Origin: Dyadobacter sp. CY345
GTDB taxonomy: Bacteria > Bacteroidota > Bacteroidia > Cytophagales > Spirosomataceae
Reading direction: 5' to 3'
Length of the DNA: 64,000 nucleotides
Assembly: GCF_021502725.1 (NCBI RefSeq)
Contig: NZ_JAKFFS010000001.1
Span: forward strand, 2,170,001-2,234,000
Shown here: positions 48,891 to 57,263 of the stretch, piece by piece
Layout of the letters: each line of letters starts with the position of its first letter
Numbering within the stretch: the stretch's first letter is position 1
Program-made: the position numbers and the translations under genes
Notes under the pieces: model-generated
Database searches by the model: none
What the model saw: only the letters and a program-made list of their open reading frames with translations
What the model was told of the DNA's origin: nothing

Positions 48891-49091
48891 TCTCTGGGAA
48901 ATAATAATTGTAATATTTTTAGAAAGCTGAGTCTACCGGATAGTCTAGCTTGCTGTAAATGATCCATTATCATGCAGGAAATAACTTTTTCTTTATGTCG
49001 GGCCACAGTTACTTTTTTGCATTAAGCCCGTATAAAGTAGCAAATCACCGAATCAGGTGAAAGTTTTAACGCAAATATAAAACACACTACA
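48891..49091. other. Remainder of the 601-bp helicase/barrel gap
   Basis: No gene seen between the helicase leader and the outer-membrane barrel gene. A weak inverted repeat around 48920-48950 (AAGCT...TAGCTT) is the only structure, and no exact plus-strand TAnnTTTG was found before 49092. Confidence 0.4.
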
Positions 49092-49637
49092 ATGAAAAAG
49101 TACCTTTTAGGCGTAATGCTTGCCTGCGCTGGTTTATCTTCTTATGCTCAGAGCAATACAGTTCTTGTTTATGGAAATTTAGGGATCAATTCGAGTAAAT
49201 CTGCTATGGATATTAAAACCAGCAGTTTCGAATTTTCACCGGGGGTAGGATATCAGTGGAATGACCACTGGACGGGAGGGGTGAATTTGAAGACAACCTC
49301 AGCAAAGACAGGTTCACCTGAGATCAAAACAACTTCTTTTGGTGCTGGCCCGTTTGTTCGTTATGCCTATCCGTTGTCGGATATTTTTGCAGTGTATGGC
49401 CAGTTGAATACCAATTTCTTGGCGGGCAAAACGGCTGGTGTAAAAATGAATGGATTTGAATCCACGCTTTTTCCAGCAATCGGAGTCAATCTGAAAAACG
49501 GGTTTGCACTAAACTTTAATTTCGGAAGTCTTGGTTTCGCAACCGGCAAAGTAAAGGGCCAGAATAAAACAAATAGTTTCGGCTTGAATTTCGGCAGCGG
49601 CGTGGGATTTGGGATGTCCAAAAACTTTGGCTTGTAA
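49092..49637 (+). CDS. Small outer-membrane beta-barrel protein
   Basis: A 181-aa protein with a clear signal peptide (cleavage after Ser-Tyr-Ala-Gln) and about eight alternating amphipathic strands rich in Gly, Asn, Phe and Thr, with a terminal Phe-Gly-Leu. This is the pattern of porin-like/OmpW-type 'outer membrane beta-barrel' proteins (PF13505-like). Size fits an 8-strand barrel. A hairpin follows, which mostly serves the converging ald gene. Confidence 0.87.
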   Translation: MKKYLLGVMLACAGLSSYAQSNTVLVYGNLGINSSKSAMDIKTSSFEFSPGVGYQWNDHWTGGVNLKTTSAKTGSPEIKTTSFGAGPFVRYAYPLSDIFAVYGQLNTNFLAGKTAGVKMNGFESTLFPAIGVNLKNGFALNFNFGSLGFATGKVKGQNKTNSFGLNFGSGVGFGMSKNFGL

Positions 49638-49640
49638 AAA

Positions 49641-49673
49641 ACAAGGGCTGTATCGATTGGATACAGCCCTTGT
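49641..49673. terminator. Terminator between the barrel gene and ald
   Basis: ACAAGGGCTGTATC / GATACAGCCCTTGT is a perfect 14-bp stem with a 5-nt loop. On the minus strand TTTTTTAC follows, so it is the ald terminator; on the plus strand the T-tract is poor. Confidence 0.8.
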
Positions 49674-49691
49674 CTTAACATTATATATAAA

Positions 49692-50804
49692 TCATAACAC
49701 TTCGCTCACCTCTGTATAAGATAAGTTCCAAGCATCGGAAACACCTTTGAAAACAATTTTTCCGTTTACAACATTAAGTCCTTTACGCAGTTCTTCGTTA
49801 GTCGCGCATGCTGCTTTCCATCCTTTGTTTGCGAGCTGCAAAGCATATGGAAGCGTGGCATTTGTTAATGCAAGTGTAGATGTATAAGGCACAGCACCCG
49901 GCATGTTTGCCACGCAATAGTGGACAACACCATCAACTTCATAGATTGGATCTTCGTGAGTGGTTGCATGGGAAGTTTCAAAACATCCGCCCTGATCGAT
50001 CGCTACATCGACCATAACAGTGCCTGGCTTCATCAGTTTCAACATGTCGCGGGTAATTAATGAAGGAGCTTTTGCGCCCGGGATCAATACGCCGCCAATA
50101 ATCAGGATTGAGCTTTTTACAAGATCACGGATATTGTATTCGTTTGACATCACCGTGTCAACATTTGCAGGCATGATGTCTTCAAGATAACGAAGACGCG
50201 CAAGGCTTATATCTACAATCGTGACATTGGCACCTAAACCTGCCGCCATTTTCGCAGCCTGTGTTCCAACAATTCCACCACCTAAAACCAGTACGTTTGC
50301 AGGTTTTACTCCGGCAACGCCGCCAAGTAAAATTCCAAATCCACCCATAGGTTTTTCAAGATATTTCGCACCTTCCTGGATTGCCATACGTCCGGCTACT
50401 TCGCTCATTGGAATTAGGAGCGGAAGGCTTCTGTCAGTTCTTTCCACCGTTTCGTAAGCAAGGCAAACAGCCTTACGTTCGATCATCGCATGTGTCAACG
50501 GCTCTGACGAAGCAAAGTGGAAATAGGTAAATAACAATTGATCTTCTTTGATAAGCGCATATTCGCTTGCAATTGGCTCTTTTACTTTTACGATCATTTC
50601 AGCAATTGCGTAAACTTCTTCGATTGAGGGAAGAATTACCGCACCTGCTTCGGCATATTGTTCGTCTGAGAAACCGCTTGCTTTTCCCGCTTCCGTCTGA
50701 ACGTAAACCGCGTGGCCATGTTTGCGAAACTCAGTTACTCCGGCTGGCGTAACGGCCACACGGTTTTCATTGTTTTTGATTTCTTTCGGAACTCCGATGA
50801 TCAT
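49692..50804 (-). CDS. ald: Alanine dehydrogenase
   Basis: A 370-aa NAD-dependent enzyme that interconverts L-alanine and pyruvate plus ammonia. The N-terminal Pro-Lys-Glu-Ile-Lys-Asn-Asn-Glu-Asn-Arg-Val is typical, with catalytic Lys in Val-Lys-Val-Lys-Glu-Pro, His in Tyr-Phe-His-Phe-Ala, and the Rossmann Gly-Gly-Gly-Ile-Val-Gly in the middle. Length matches the family. It is divergent from an Lrp/AsnC gene with repeated AT-rich boxes in the shared gap, so that regulator probably controls it. Confidence 0.95.
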   Translation of the reverse strand: MIIGVPKEIKNNENRVAVTPAGVTEFRKHGHAVYVQTEAGKASGFSDEQYAEAGAVILPSIEEVYAIAEMIVKVKEPIASEYALIKEDQLLFTYFHFASSEPLTHAMIERKAVCLAYETVERTDRSLPLLIPMSEVAGRMAIQEGAKYLEKPMGGFGILLGGVAGVKPANVLVLGGGIVGTQAAKMAAGLGANVTIVDISLARLRYLEDIMPANVDTVMSNEYNIRDLVKSSILIIGGVLIPGAKAPSLITRDMLKLMKPGTVMVDVAIDQGGCFETSHATTHEDPIYEVDGVVHYCVANMPGAVPYTSTLALTNATLPYALQLANKGWKAACATNEELRKGLNVVNGKIVFKGVSDAWNLSYTEVSEVL

Positions 50805-50871
50805 AGTAATCGAATGTTTTATTTTTGGAAAAGAGTGAATCTTGTCTGGTTTGTAAAATTACCAGATTGAG

Positions 50872-50948
50872 GAAAAACATTCTTTTCTGATAGAAAAATA
50901 TAGAAATAAAAACTATTAGATTTAAGTTTTAAAGAAAAATATTCTTTC
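50872..50948. promoter_or_regulatory. Phased GAAAAAyATTC boxes in the ald/lrp gap
   Basis: Three related sites: GAAAAACATTCTTTTC (50872), GAAAAATATAG (50893) and GAAAAATATTCTTTC (50934). Starts are 21 and 41 bp apart, close to two and four DNA turns, so all face one side of the helix. The outer two are imperfect palindromes of about 15 bp, the size of Lrp-family sites. Confidence 0.45.
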
Positions 50949-50990
50949 ATTTACCCCAAAATCAGCCTGAACTATAAAAAATTACTTTCT

Positions 50991-51452
50991 ATGCAACTCG
51001 ATACCACAGATCGCCGGATTTTGGAACTTCTGCAAGAAAATGCACAATTCACAATGAAAGAAATTGCGAGCCGGATCAATCTTTCTGTAACACCCGTCCA
51101 CGACCGTATCCGTAAACTGGAAAGGGAAGGGTTTATTGATAAATATGTTTGCCTTTTAAATCGCAGAAAACTTGGGAAATCGCTCATCGTTTATTGCAAC
51201 ATAACACTAGATAAGCAGAAGCGTGAAAGTTTTGAAGATTTCAACCAGGCGATCGTTAATATGAGTGAAGTTTTGGAATGCTCGGTTGTTTCAGGCAATT
51301 TTGATTATATGTTGAAAGTGGTGGTAGAAGACGGCGAGGCTTATAATCAATTTTACCAGCATAAACTTTCTGCACTAAAAAGCGTGTTACACATTAGCAG
51401 TTACTTCGTAATCTCAGAAATAAAGTACTCGACCGGTATTTCTTTACGTTGA
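50991..51452 (+). CDS. Lrp/AsnC-family regulator
   Basis: A 153-aa protein. Residues about 5-60 hold the AsnC-type helix-turn-helix (Asp-Arg-Arg-Ile-Leu-Glu-Leu-Leu-Gln-Glu-Asn-Ala; Thr-Pro-Val-His-Asp-Arg-Ile-Arg-Lys-Leu-Glu), and about 65-145 form the RAM ligand-binding domain (Gly-Asn-Phe-Asp-Tyr-Met-Leu-Lys-Val). It is divergent from ald by 186 bp, with helically phased boxes between, which suits amino-acid-responsive control of ald and itself. Confidence 0.93.
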   Translation: MQLDTTDRRILELLQENAQFTMKEIASRINLSVTPVHDRIRKLEREGFIDKYVCLLNRRKLGKSLIVYCNITLDKQKRESFEDFNQAIVNMSEVLECSVVSGNFDYMLKVVVEDGEAYNQFYQHKLSALKSVLHISSYFVISEIKYSTGISLR

Positions 51453-51548
51453 AGGATTTGGAGTTTGTTTGGTAAGCCGTGTTCAAAGTGTTGTTTATAA
51501 GCTCAGTTCGGATTGCAGATGCCGGTAAGCTGGCTAAAAATTAATAGA

Positions 51549-52571
51549 ATGAATAAGAATTTAAAAGATGGTTTGAACCTGATGTCGAAAGTAACGCCTA
51601 AGCGTGCCTGGAACGCCATTCAGATATTAAGCAGTTATTTTTACTCAAAATCTACGGGTAGACCAGTTCATTGGGGTATGCCGATTGCAATTTCCTTTGA
51701 ACCGACAACTTCCTGTAATCTACGTTGCCCTGAGTGTCCAAGCGGTTTGCGGTCGTTCACCAGGCCAACCGGTATGATGGAAGAAGCATTATATAAAAAA
51801 ACCATCGACGAATTGGCAGATACGCTCTTGTATCTGATTTTTTACTTCCAGGGCGAACCCTATCTGCATCCTAAGTTTTTTGAACTGGTGCAATATGCAC
51901 ATGATAAAGGAATTTACACTGCAACTTCTACCAATGCTCATTATTTAACGGATGAAAAAGCAAGGAAAACTGTTGAGTCTGGCCTGGATCGTTTGATCAT
52001 TTCAATCGATGGCACGACGCAGGAAACCTATCAACAATACCGGATCGGTGGAAAATTGGAAAAAGTGCTGGAAGGGACACGAAATATTATTAAGTGGAAA
52101 AAAGAATTGAAATCGAGCACGCCACATGTGATTTTCCAGTTTCTAGTTGTAAAGCCTAATGAACATCAGATTGAAGATGTGAAAAAGCTGGCCGAGGAAA
52201 TGGGTGTGGATGAAGTGGGTTTGAAAACAGCTCAGATCTATGACTATGAAGAAGGTTCTGAGCTTATACCAACCATCGATAAATATTCCCGCTATAAGAA
52301 GGAAGAGTCAGGGCGCTTTTCAATCAAAAATAAGTTTGTAGACCATTGCTGGAAAATGTGGCATTCCTGTGTTATTACCTGGGATGGAGCCGTTGTGCCT
52401 TGCTGTTTTGACAAGGACGCAGAGTACCAGTTAGGCGATATGAAACGCTCAACTTTCAAAGATTTATGGCGTGGAAAGAAATATACTGACTTCCGTGCTT
52501 CACTGATTCGCTCGCGCTCAGAGATTGAAATGTGCAAGAATTGCACCGAAGGAACTGAGGTTTGGGCGTGA
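51549..52571 (+). CDS. Radical SAM/SPASM-domain protein
   Basis: About 340 aa, from the ATG at 51549 (51519 is also possible). The 4Fe-4S motif is Cys-Asn-Leu-Arg-Cys-Pro-Glu-Cys near residue 60. The C-terminus has a SPASM-type Cys set (Cys-Trp-Lys; His-Ser-Cys; Pro-Cys-Cys-Phe-Asp; Cys-Lys-Asn-Cys) for extra clusters, with Ile-Thr-Trp-Asp-Gly-Ala-Val-Val-Pro-Cys-Cys. Such proteins modify peptides or other small substrates. No peptide precursor is visible next to it, so the substrate is unknown. Confidence 0.9.
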   Translation: MNKNLKDGLNLMSKVTPKRAWNAIQILSSYFYSKSTGRPVHWGMPIAISFEPTTSCNLRCPECPSGLRSFTRPTGMMEEALYKKTIDELADTLLYLIFYFQGEPYLHPKFFELVQYAHDKGIYTATSTNAHYLTDEKARKTVESGLDRLIISIDGTTQETYQQYRIGGKLEKVLEGTRNIIKWKKELKSSTPHVIFQFLVVKPNEHQIEDVKKLAEEMGVDEVGLKTAQIYDYEEGSELIPTIDKYSRYKKEESGRFSIKNKFVDHCWKMWHSCVITWDGAVVPCCFDKDAEYQLGDMKRSTFKDLWRGKKYTDFRASLIRSRSEIEMCKNCTEGTEVWA

Positions 52572-52734
52572 AACATTCGTCAATTTTCCAATTTTTAAGA
52601 AAATTAACAAATATTAATCTGATTCAATCGATTGATATTCAGTGATTAATCAGTTTTTGTTAAAACTGCGTGGAACATTTTTTGGTGGTTTGCTCCGAAT
52701 AATTGAAATTTGGCACTGGTAACTCAAACAATTC

Positions 52735-53532
52735 ATGGGCAAAGTAATTGCAATTGCAAACCAAAAAGGCGGAGTAGGTAAGACTACTACTGCAATAAAT
52801 CTCGCTGCCAGCCTGGCAGCATTAGAATTTCGTACGCTTATTATTGACGCAGATCCGCAGGCGAATTCCACCTCAGGACTGGGATTTAATCCTCAGGAAA
52901 TGCAGAACAGCATCTACGAATGTATGGTAGAGGACGTTCGTACGAGCGAGGTAATATTGGAAACCGATTTTCCTAACCTCAATCTATTGCCTTCGCATAT
53001 AGATCTTGTCGGGGCGGAAATAGAAATGATTAACCTCAAAAATCGTGAGCAGCGCATGAAAGATGCGATTGCCGAAGTTCGTGACGATTATGATTTCATC
53101 ATCATTGATTGCTCTCCTTCGCTTGGTTTAATAACGATCAATAGTTTAACAGCGGCAGATTCTGTCATCGTACCCGTTCAATGTGAATATTTTGCATTGG
53201 AAGGTCTGGGGAAACTTCTGAACACCATCACAATCATTCAGTCGCGGTTGAATACGAATCTTGCGATTGAGGGTATTCTTCTGACCATGTACGACCTTCG
53301 CTTACGTTTGTCGAACCAGGTGGTTAATGAAGTCACGAGTCACTTCGAATCCTTGGTATTTAATACAATCATTCCCCGAAATATCCGTCTAAGTGAATCG
53401 CCAAGTTATGGGATCCCTGTTTTGGCGCAGGATGCAGATAGCAAAGGTGCCATCAGTTATCTTAATTTGGCCAGAGAAATCCTGACTAAAAACGGATTGC
53501 TGTCAACGGATGCACATCAGGGAGTTAATTGA
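52735..53532 (+). CDS. parA: Chromosome partitioning ATPase ParA
   Basis: A 265-aa Walker-type ATPase with Lys-Gly-Gly-Val-Gly-Lys-Thr-Thr (deviant P-loop with signature Lys at residue 11), Asp-Ala-Asp-Pro-Gln-Ala-Asn and Ile-Asp-Cys-Ser-Pro-Ser-Leu-Gly. It should drive segregation of parS-bound origins with ParB, encoded 32 nt downstream. The size matches small chromosomal Soj-type ParA without an HTH extension. No parS site was recognised in the window. Confidence 0.95.
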   Translation: MGKVIAIANQKGGVGKTTTAINLAASLAALEFRTLIIDADPQANSTSGLGFNPQEMQNSIYECMVEDVRTSEVILETDFPNLNLLPSHIDLVGAEIEMINLKNREQRMKDAIAEVRDDYDFIIIDCSPSLGLITINSLTAADSVIVPVQCEYFALEGLGKLLNTITIIQSRLNTNLAIEGILLTMYDLRLRLSNQVVNEVTSHFESLVFNTIIPRNIRLSESPSYGIPVLAQDADSKGAISYLNLAREILTKNGLLSTDAHQGVN

Positions 53533-53564
53533 TCAATTGTATTTAGGGGAGATCATAGCGCAGA

Positions 53565-54494
53565 ATGGAAACAAGCAATAAAAATAAAAAAATGACCGGT
53601 CTTGGTCGAGGCCTGGGAGCACTGTTGCAGGACTCTGACAAGGTCAATAACACCCCGCGCCCAAACACGAGGCCGTCTTCTATGGATGCCGTTGGATCCA
53701 TGAACGAAATCGAGCTGGACCAGATTGAGGCAAATCCTTATCAGCCAAGAACAAAATTTGATCAGGAGGCGCTTCAGGAATTAGCAGATTCGATTCGGGT
53801 GCAGGGAATAATCCAGCCGATAACGGTCAGGCAATTAGGCCCGGATCAGTACCAGCTTATTTCAGGAGAACGGCGTTTGCAGGCTTCCAGGTCACTTGGT
53901 ATGCTTCGTATTCCTGCTTATGTACGTACCGCCAATGACCAGCAAATGCTGGAAATGGCGCTTATTGAAAATATCCAGAGGGAAAATCTTAACTCTATTG
54001 AAATTGCATTAAGTTATCAACGACTGATTCTGGAATGTAATTTAAAACAGGAAGAACTTGGTATTCGCGTTGGTAAAAACCGGACAACTGTCAATAATTA
54101 TATCCGTCTTTTGAAATTGCCACCGGTGATTCAGGCTGCGCTGCGTGACAACAGGATCAGTATGGGACACGCACGTGCGATTATCACAATCAACAGCGAT
54201 CAGATACAGTTAAAGATTTTTAATAAAATTATTGAAGAAGGCTGGTCGGTGCGGAAGGTAGAAGAAGAGGTTCGGAAACTAGGTATGATGAGCAGCATGT
54301 CTTTTGAAACAAAAAAACCTGTTGCGCTTAATCAGGAAATAAAGTCATTGCAATTTCAACTGTCTTCGTTTTTTGGAGCCAAGGTTTCTGTAAAGAGCAG
54401 TGATGACCATAAGGGTGAAATCAAAATTCCTTTTGGTTCGCAGGATGAATTGAAGAAGATTTTGGAAACATTGAAATTTGAGGGGAAGGCTTGA
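53565..54494 (+). CDS. parB: Chromosome partitioning protein ParB
   Basis: A 309-aa protein: a basic start (Gly-Leu-Gly-Arg-Gly-Leu-Gly-Ala-Leu), the ParB/Srx nuclease-like CTP-binding domain (Asn-Pro-Tyr-Gln-Pro-Arg; Gly-Glu-Arg-Arg-Leu-Gln-Ala-Ser; Glu-Asn-Ile-Gln-Arg-Glu-Asn-Leu-Asn), the HTH (about 150-180) and a C-terminal dimer region. Its stop codon overlaps the TTG start of the next gene (TTGA). Confidence 0.95.
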   Translation: METSNKNKKMTGLGRGLGALLQDSDKVNNTPRPNTRPSSMDAVGSMNEIELDQIEANPYQPRTKFDQEALQELADSIRVQGIIQPITVRQLGPDQYQLISGERRLQASRSLGMLRIPAYVRTANDQQMLEMALIENIQRENLNSIEIALSYQRLILECNLKQEELGIRVGKNRTTVNNYIRLLKLPPVIQAALRDNRISMGHARAIITINSDQIQLKIFNKIIEEGWSVRKVEEEVRKLGMMSSMSFETKKPVALNQEIKSLQFQLSSFFGAKVSVKSSDDHKGEIKIPFGSQDELKKILETLKFEGKA

Positions 54495-55195
54495 AAAAGT
54501 GGTTTTTAATCGGCATCGTTCTTTTTATCTCAGGTAGAGGAAATGCGCAGACTGTCAGACCGGATGGTGAGAAAGGAGCAGCTGTCAAAATCGTGGTTTC
54601 AGATACGGCAGCGATTGTGAAAGGGGATACGTCTTTGTTAAAAACAAACAAAAAATGGGTTCCTAATCCTAAGAAAGCTACTAAATTGGCGGCAATTTTA
54701 CCAGGATCCGGGCAAATTTATAACCGTGATTATTGGAAAGTCCCACTGGTCTACGCTGCTTTTGCAGGTGGGACGTGGACGGCAATTTACTGGAATGTCC
54801 GTTATCAGGATTTTGTGAGAGGTTACAAGACCTTTTATGATCTCAATGAAGGTAGTGCAAAATACGGCCAGTTGAAAGATGGCGTAACATCTGATACCCG
54901 TTTGCCGGTATTTTATCGCGGAGGTATCTTAAATGGAGAACGGGTTGATTCACTTGCATTGACAGTCGACCAGGTAAGGAGAGAAAAAAATCGTTACAGA
55001 CGTTTTCGCGAGACGGCGATTGTTTTCACCGTAGCACTTTACGCACTTTCCATTATTGAGGCAAACGTGGCAGCGCATTTAAAGACTTTTGACCTTTCAG
55101 AAGATTTATCTTTGAATGTAGCACCAAAGGTTCAGCAGCCAAATATGACCAGACCAACACCCGGCATTAGTCTGGTGTTTAATTTTAAGAGATAG
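54491..55195 (+). CDS. DUF5683-family exported/membrane protein
   Basis: A 234-aa protein starting with TTG at 54491 inside the parB stop (TTGA); the next residues form a signal peptide ending Gly-Asn-Ala-Gln, which supports this start. The body has Leu-Pro-Gly-Ser-Gly-Gln-Ile-Tyr-Asn-Arg-Asp-Tyr-Trp-Lys-Val-Pro, the mark of DUF5683, then two hydrophobic helices (about 90-110, 175-195). The function is unknown, but its fixed place after parAB in Cytophagales suggests a cell-envelope role. Confidence 0.85.
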   Translation: MKKWFLIGIVLFISGRGNAQTVRPDGEKGAAVKIVVSDTAAIVKGDTSLLKTNKKWVPNPKKATKLAAILPGSGQIYNRDYWKVPLVYAAFAGGTWTAIYWNVRYQDFVRGYKTFYDLNEGSAKYGQLKDGVTSDTRLPVFYRGGILNGERVDSLALTVDQVRREKNRYRRFRETAIVFTVALYALSIIEANVAAHLKTFDLSEDLSLNVAPKVQQPNMTRPTPGISLVFNFKR

Positions 55196-55234
55196 ATTAT
55201 TAGTAAAGTATTGATTGGAATTTAAGTTTTTAAA

Positions 55235-55954
55235 ATGAAAATATTATTGCTGGGTTACGGCAAAATGGGTAAGACGATCGAAAAGATTGCTCTTGAAAGA
55301 GGCCACAGTATTGCTGGAAAAATCGATCTTCAAAACCGGTCCGAAATGGACTCTTTGGGAAAAGATGATGTTGACGTTGCCATAGAATTTAGCTCACCAG
55401 AATCTGCTTATTCAAATATTACTTATTGTCTTAAAAAAGGATGGCCAATTGTATGTGGTACAACGGGCTGGCTTGAACATCGGACAGAAATTGAGCAGTT
55501 ATGCAAAGCTGAGCAGGGATCGTTTTTCTACGCTTCCAATTACAGTATCGGTGTTAACCTTTTCTTCCGCTTAAATCGTCATCTTGCAAAATTGATGAAT
55601 GGTCAGGGCTATCAGGCTTCTATGACTGAAATTCACCATATCCACAAACTTGACGCCCCAAGCGGAACAGCAATAACGCTTGCAGAAGGAGTAGCGGCTG
55701 AAAACAAAGCGGTGCAAGGATGGAAACTGGCTCCGGAAATTGAAGGTGGCTTTATCACGATCACTGCTGAAAGAGAAGGCGAAGTTCCGGGTACACATAT
55801 TATCCGTTACGAATCAGACGTGGATACGATTGAAATTTCGCATACGGCTCATAACCGGGCTGGTTTCGCACTTGGTGCCGTGGTTTCAGCTGAATGGCTT
55901 CCTGGAAAACAAGGTGTTTTTGGCATGGATGATCTCCTAAAAAATTTAGATTAA
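55235..55954 (+). CDS. dapB: 4-hydroxy-tetrahydrodipicolinate reductase
   Basis: A 239-aa lysine/diaminopimelate pathway enzyme using NAD(P)H. The N-terminal Rossmann motif is Gly-Tyr-Gly-Lys-Met-Gly-Lys, the substrate loop is Glu-Ile-His-His-Ile-His-Lys-Leu-Asp-Ala-Pro-Ser-Gly-Thr, and Cys-Gly-Thr-Thr-Gly-Trp is on the cofactor site. It is slightly shorter than the E. coli enzyme, as is usual in Bacteroidota. It stands 39 nt after the DUF5683 gene and 27 nt before lepB. Confidence 0.94.
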   Translation: MKILLLGYGKMGKTIEKIALERGHSIAGKIDLQNRSEMDSLGKDDVDVAIEFSSPESAYSNITYCLKKGWPIVCGTTGWLEHRTEIEQLCKAEQGSFFYASNYSIGVNLFFRLNRHLAKLMNGQGYQASMTEIHHIHKLDAPSGTAITLAEGVAAENKAVQGWKLAPEIEGGFITITAEREGEVPGTHIIRYESDVDTIEISHTAHNRAGFALGAVVSAEWLPGKQGVFGMDDLLKNLD

Positions 55955-55981
55955 TACACGTAACGCTCAATAATTTCTAAT

Positions 55982-57115
55982 ATGGCTTTTAATAAGGGAA
56001 TAAACTCTACGACATCACCAAAACATAAAAAATCGGCAGTCCGAGAGTGGTTCGACTCTGTCCTTTTTGCAGTAATTGCGGCTACGCTTATTCGCTGGCT
56101 GTTTTTTGAAGCATTTACAATTCCAACGCCTTCCATGGAAAATAGCCTTCTGGTTGGCGATTTTTTGTTTGTAAGTAAGCTTCACTACGGAACGCGTACA
56201 CCAAAAACACCTTTACAGGTCCCATTGACGCACCAAACCATTTGGGGTACAAATATTCCTTCCTACACCGATGCTATTCAATTACCTCAATTTCGTTTAC
56301 CGGGTTTCAGTGATGTAAAACGTGGCGATGTGGTGGTTTTTAATTACCCACCAGAGCTTCAACATCCGGTTGATTTGAAAACCAATTATATTAAAAGGTG
56401 TATGGGACTACCCGGCGATAAACTAGAAGTTCGGGATCTTCAGGTATTTGCTAACGGAAAAGCCGTTGAAAATCCTGTAAGAATGGAAAACGAGTATTTT
56501 GTTGCAACTACGACGAGCGTTAACGAAGCGAAAGTTTTTAAGGATAATGGAATTTCTGAATACAACTCTTATCAGGAAACATTCAACGACACGATTGCCA
56601 GCAACGATCAGTCGGGTTATCTGGTTTTCACGACAGTTGAGTTGGCGGCAAAATTAAAGACTTATGATTTCGTTAAGGGCGTTACTTTGGTAAAGGCTTC
56701 AAAAGAAATAAGTGAGCCGATGTTATATCCAAACTCTCAGCTATTCAAATGGAACCGTGACAATTATGGACCGATCACAATTCCTGCGAAAGGTATGACA
56801 GTTCAGCTTACTCCCGAAAACATTGCGTTGTATGGGCCAGTAATCAAAAATTATGAAGGAAAAGATGCTGTGGAGCTCGAAGAGAACAATGTAAAAATTG
56901 CTGGTAAGGCAATTACATCTTACACTTTCGATCAGGATTATTATTTCATGATGGGAGATAACCGCCACAACTCGGCGGATTCGCGTTACTGGGGATTTGT
57001 TCCAAAAGATCACATTGTTGGCAAAGCAGTATTTGTATGGATGTCGATTGATCCTGCACCAACCACTTTCTTCGGTAAAATCAGATGGAGCAGATTGTTC
57101 CGCGTGATCAACTAA
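55982..57115 (+). CDS. lepB: Signal peptidase I, copy 1
   Basis: A 377-aa inner-membrane serine protease. One TM (about residues 28-45), catalytic Ser51 in Pro-Thr-Pro-Ser-Met-Glu, and catalytic Lys138 in Asn-Tyr-Ile-Lys-Arg-Cys. The late box is Gly-Asp-Asn-Arg-His-Asn-Ser-Ala-Asp-Ser-Arg-Tyr-Trp-Gly. About 200 residues lie between Lys138 and this late box, much more than in a minimal enzyme. It is the first of two tandem copies and follows dapB closely. Confidence 0.93.
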   Translation: MAFNKGINSTTSPKHKKSAVREWFDSVLFAVIAATLIRWLFFEAFTIPTPSMENSLLVGDFLFVSKLHYGTRTPKTPLQVPLTHQTIWGTNIPSYTDAIQLPQFRLPGFSDVKRGDVVVFNYPPELQHPVDLKTNYIKRCMGLPGDKLEVRDLQVFANGKAVENPVRMENEYFVATTTSVNEAKVFKDNGISEYNSYQETFNDTIASNDQSGYLVFTTVELAAKLKTYDFVKGVTLVKASKEISEPMLYPNSQLFKWNRDNYGPITIPAKGMTVQLTPENIALYGPVIKNYEGKDAVELEENNVKIAGKAITSYTFDQDYYFMMGDNRHNSADSRYWGFVPKDHIVGKAVFVWMSIDPAPTTFFGKIRWSRLFRVIN

Positions 57116-57132
57116 GCAATATTGAACTAAGG

Positions 57133-57172
57133 AAAAAGGGGGAGGGATGCTAAATGCATTTCTCCCTTTTTT
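57133..57172 (+). terminator. Terminator between the two lepB copies
   Basis: AAAAAGGGGGAG / CTCCCTTTTTT, with a loop of about 16 nt. It is 17 nt past the first lepB stop, so the second copy needs its own promoter. Confidence 0.7.
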
Positions 57173-57263
57173 ATTTTAATCCTCAATTATATAATAAAAT
57201 TATATATAGTTGTTTGTTTATTATATTGAAATGTTGCAATATTGTATTTAAAATGTTGCTATT

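Noticed and set aside
52572-54494. parS sites around parAB
   Set aside because: No copy of a TGTTTCACGTGAAACA-like palindrome was seen by eye in or near these genes.
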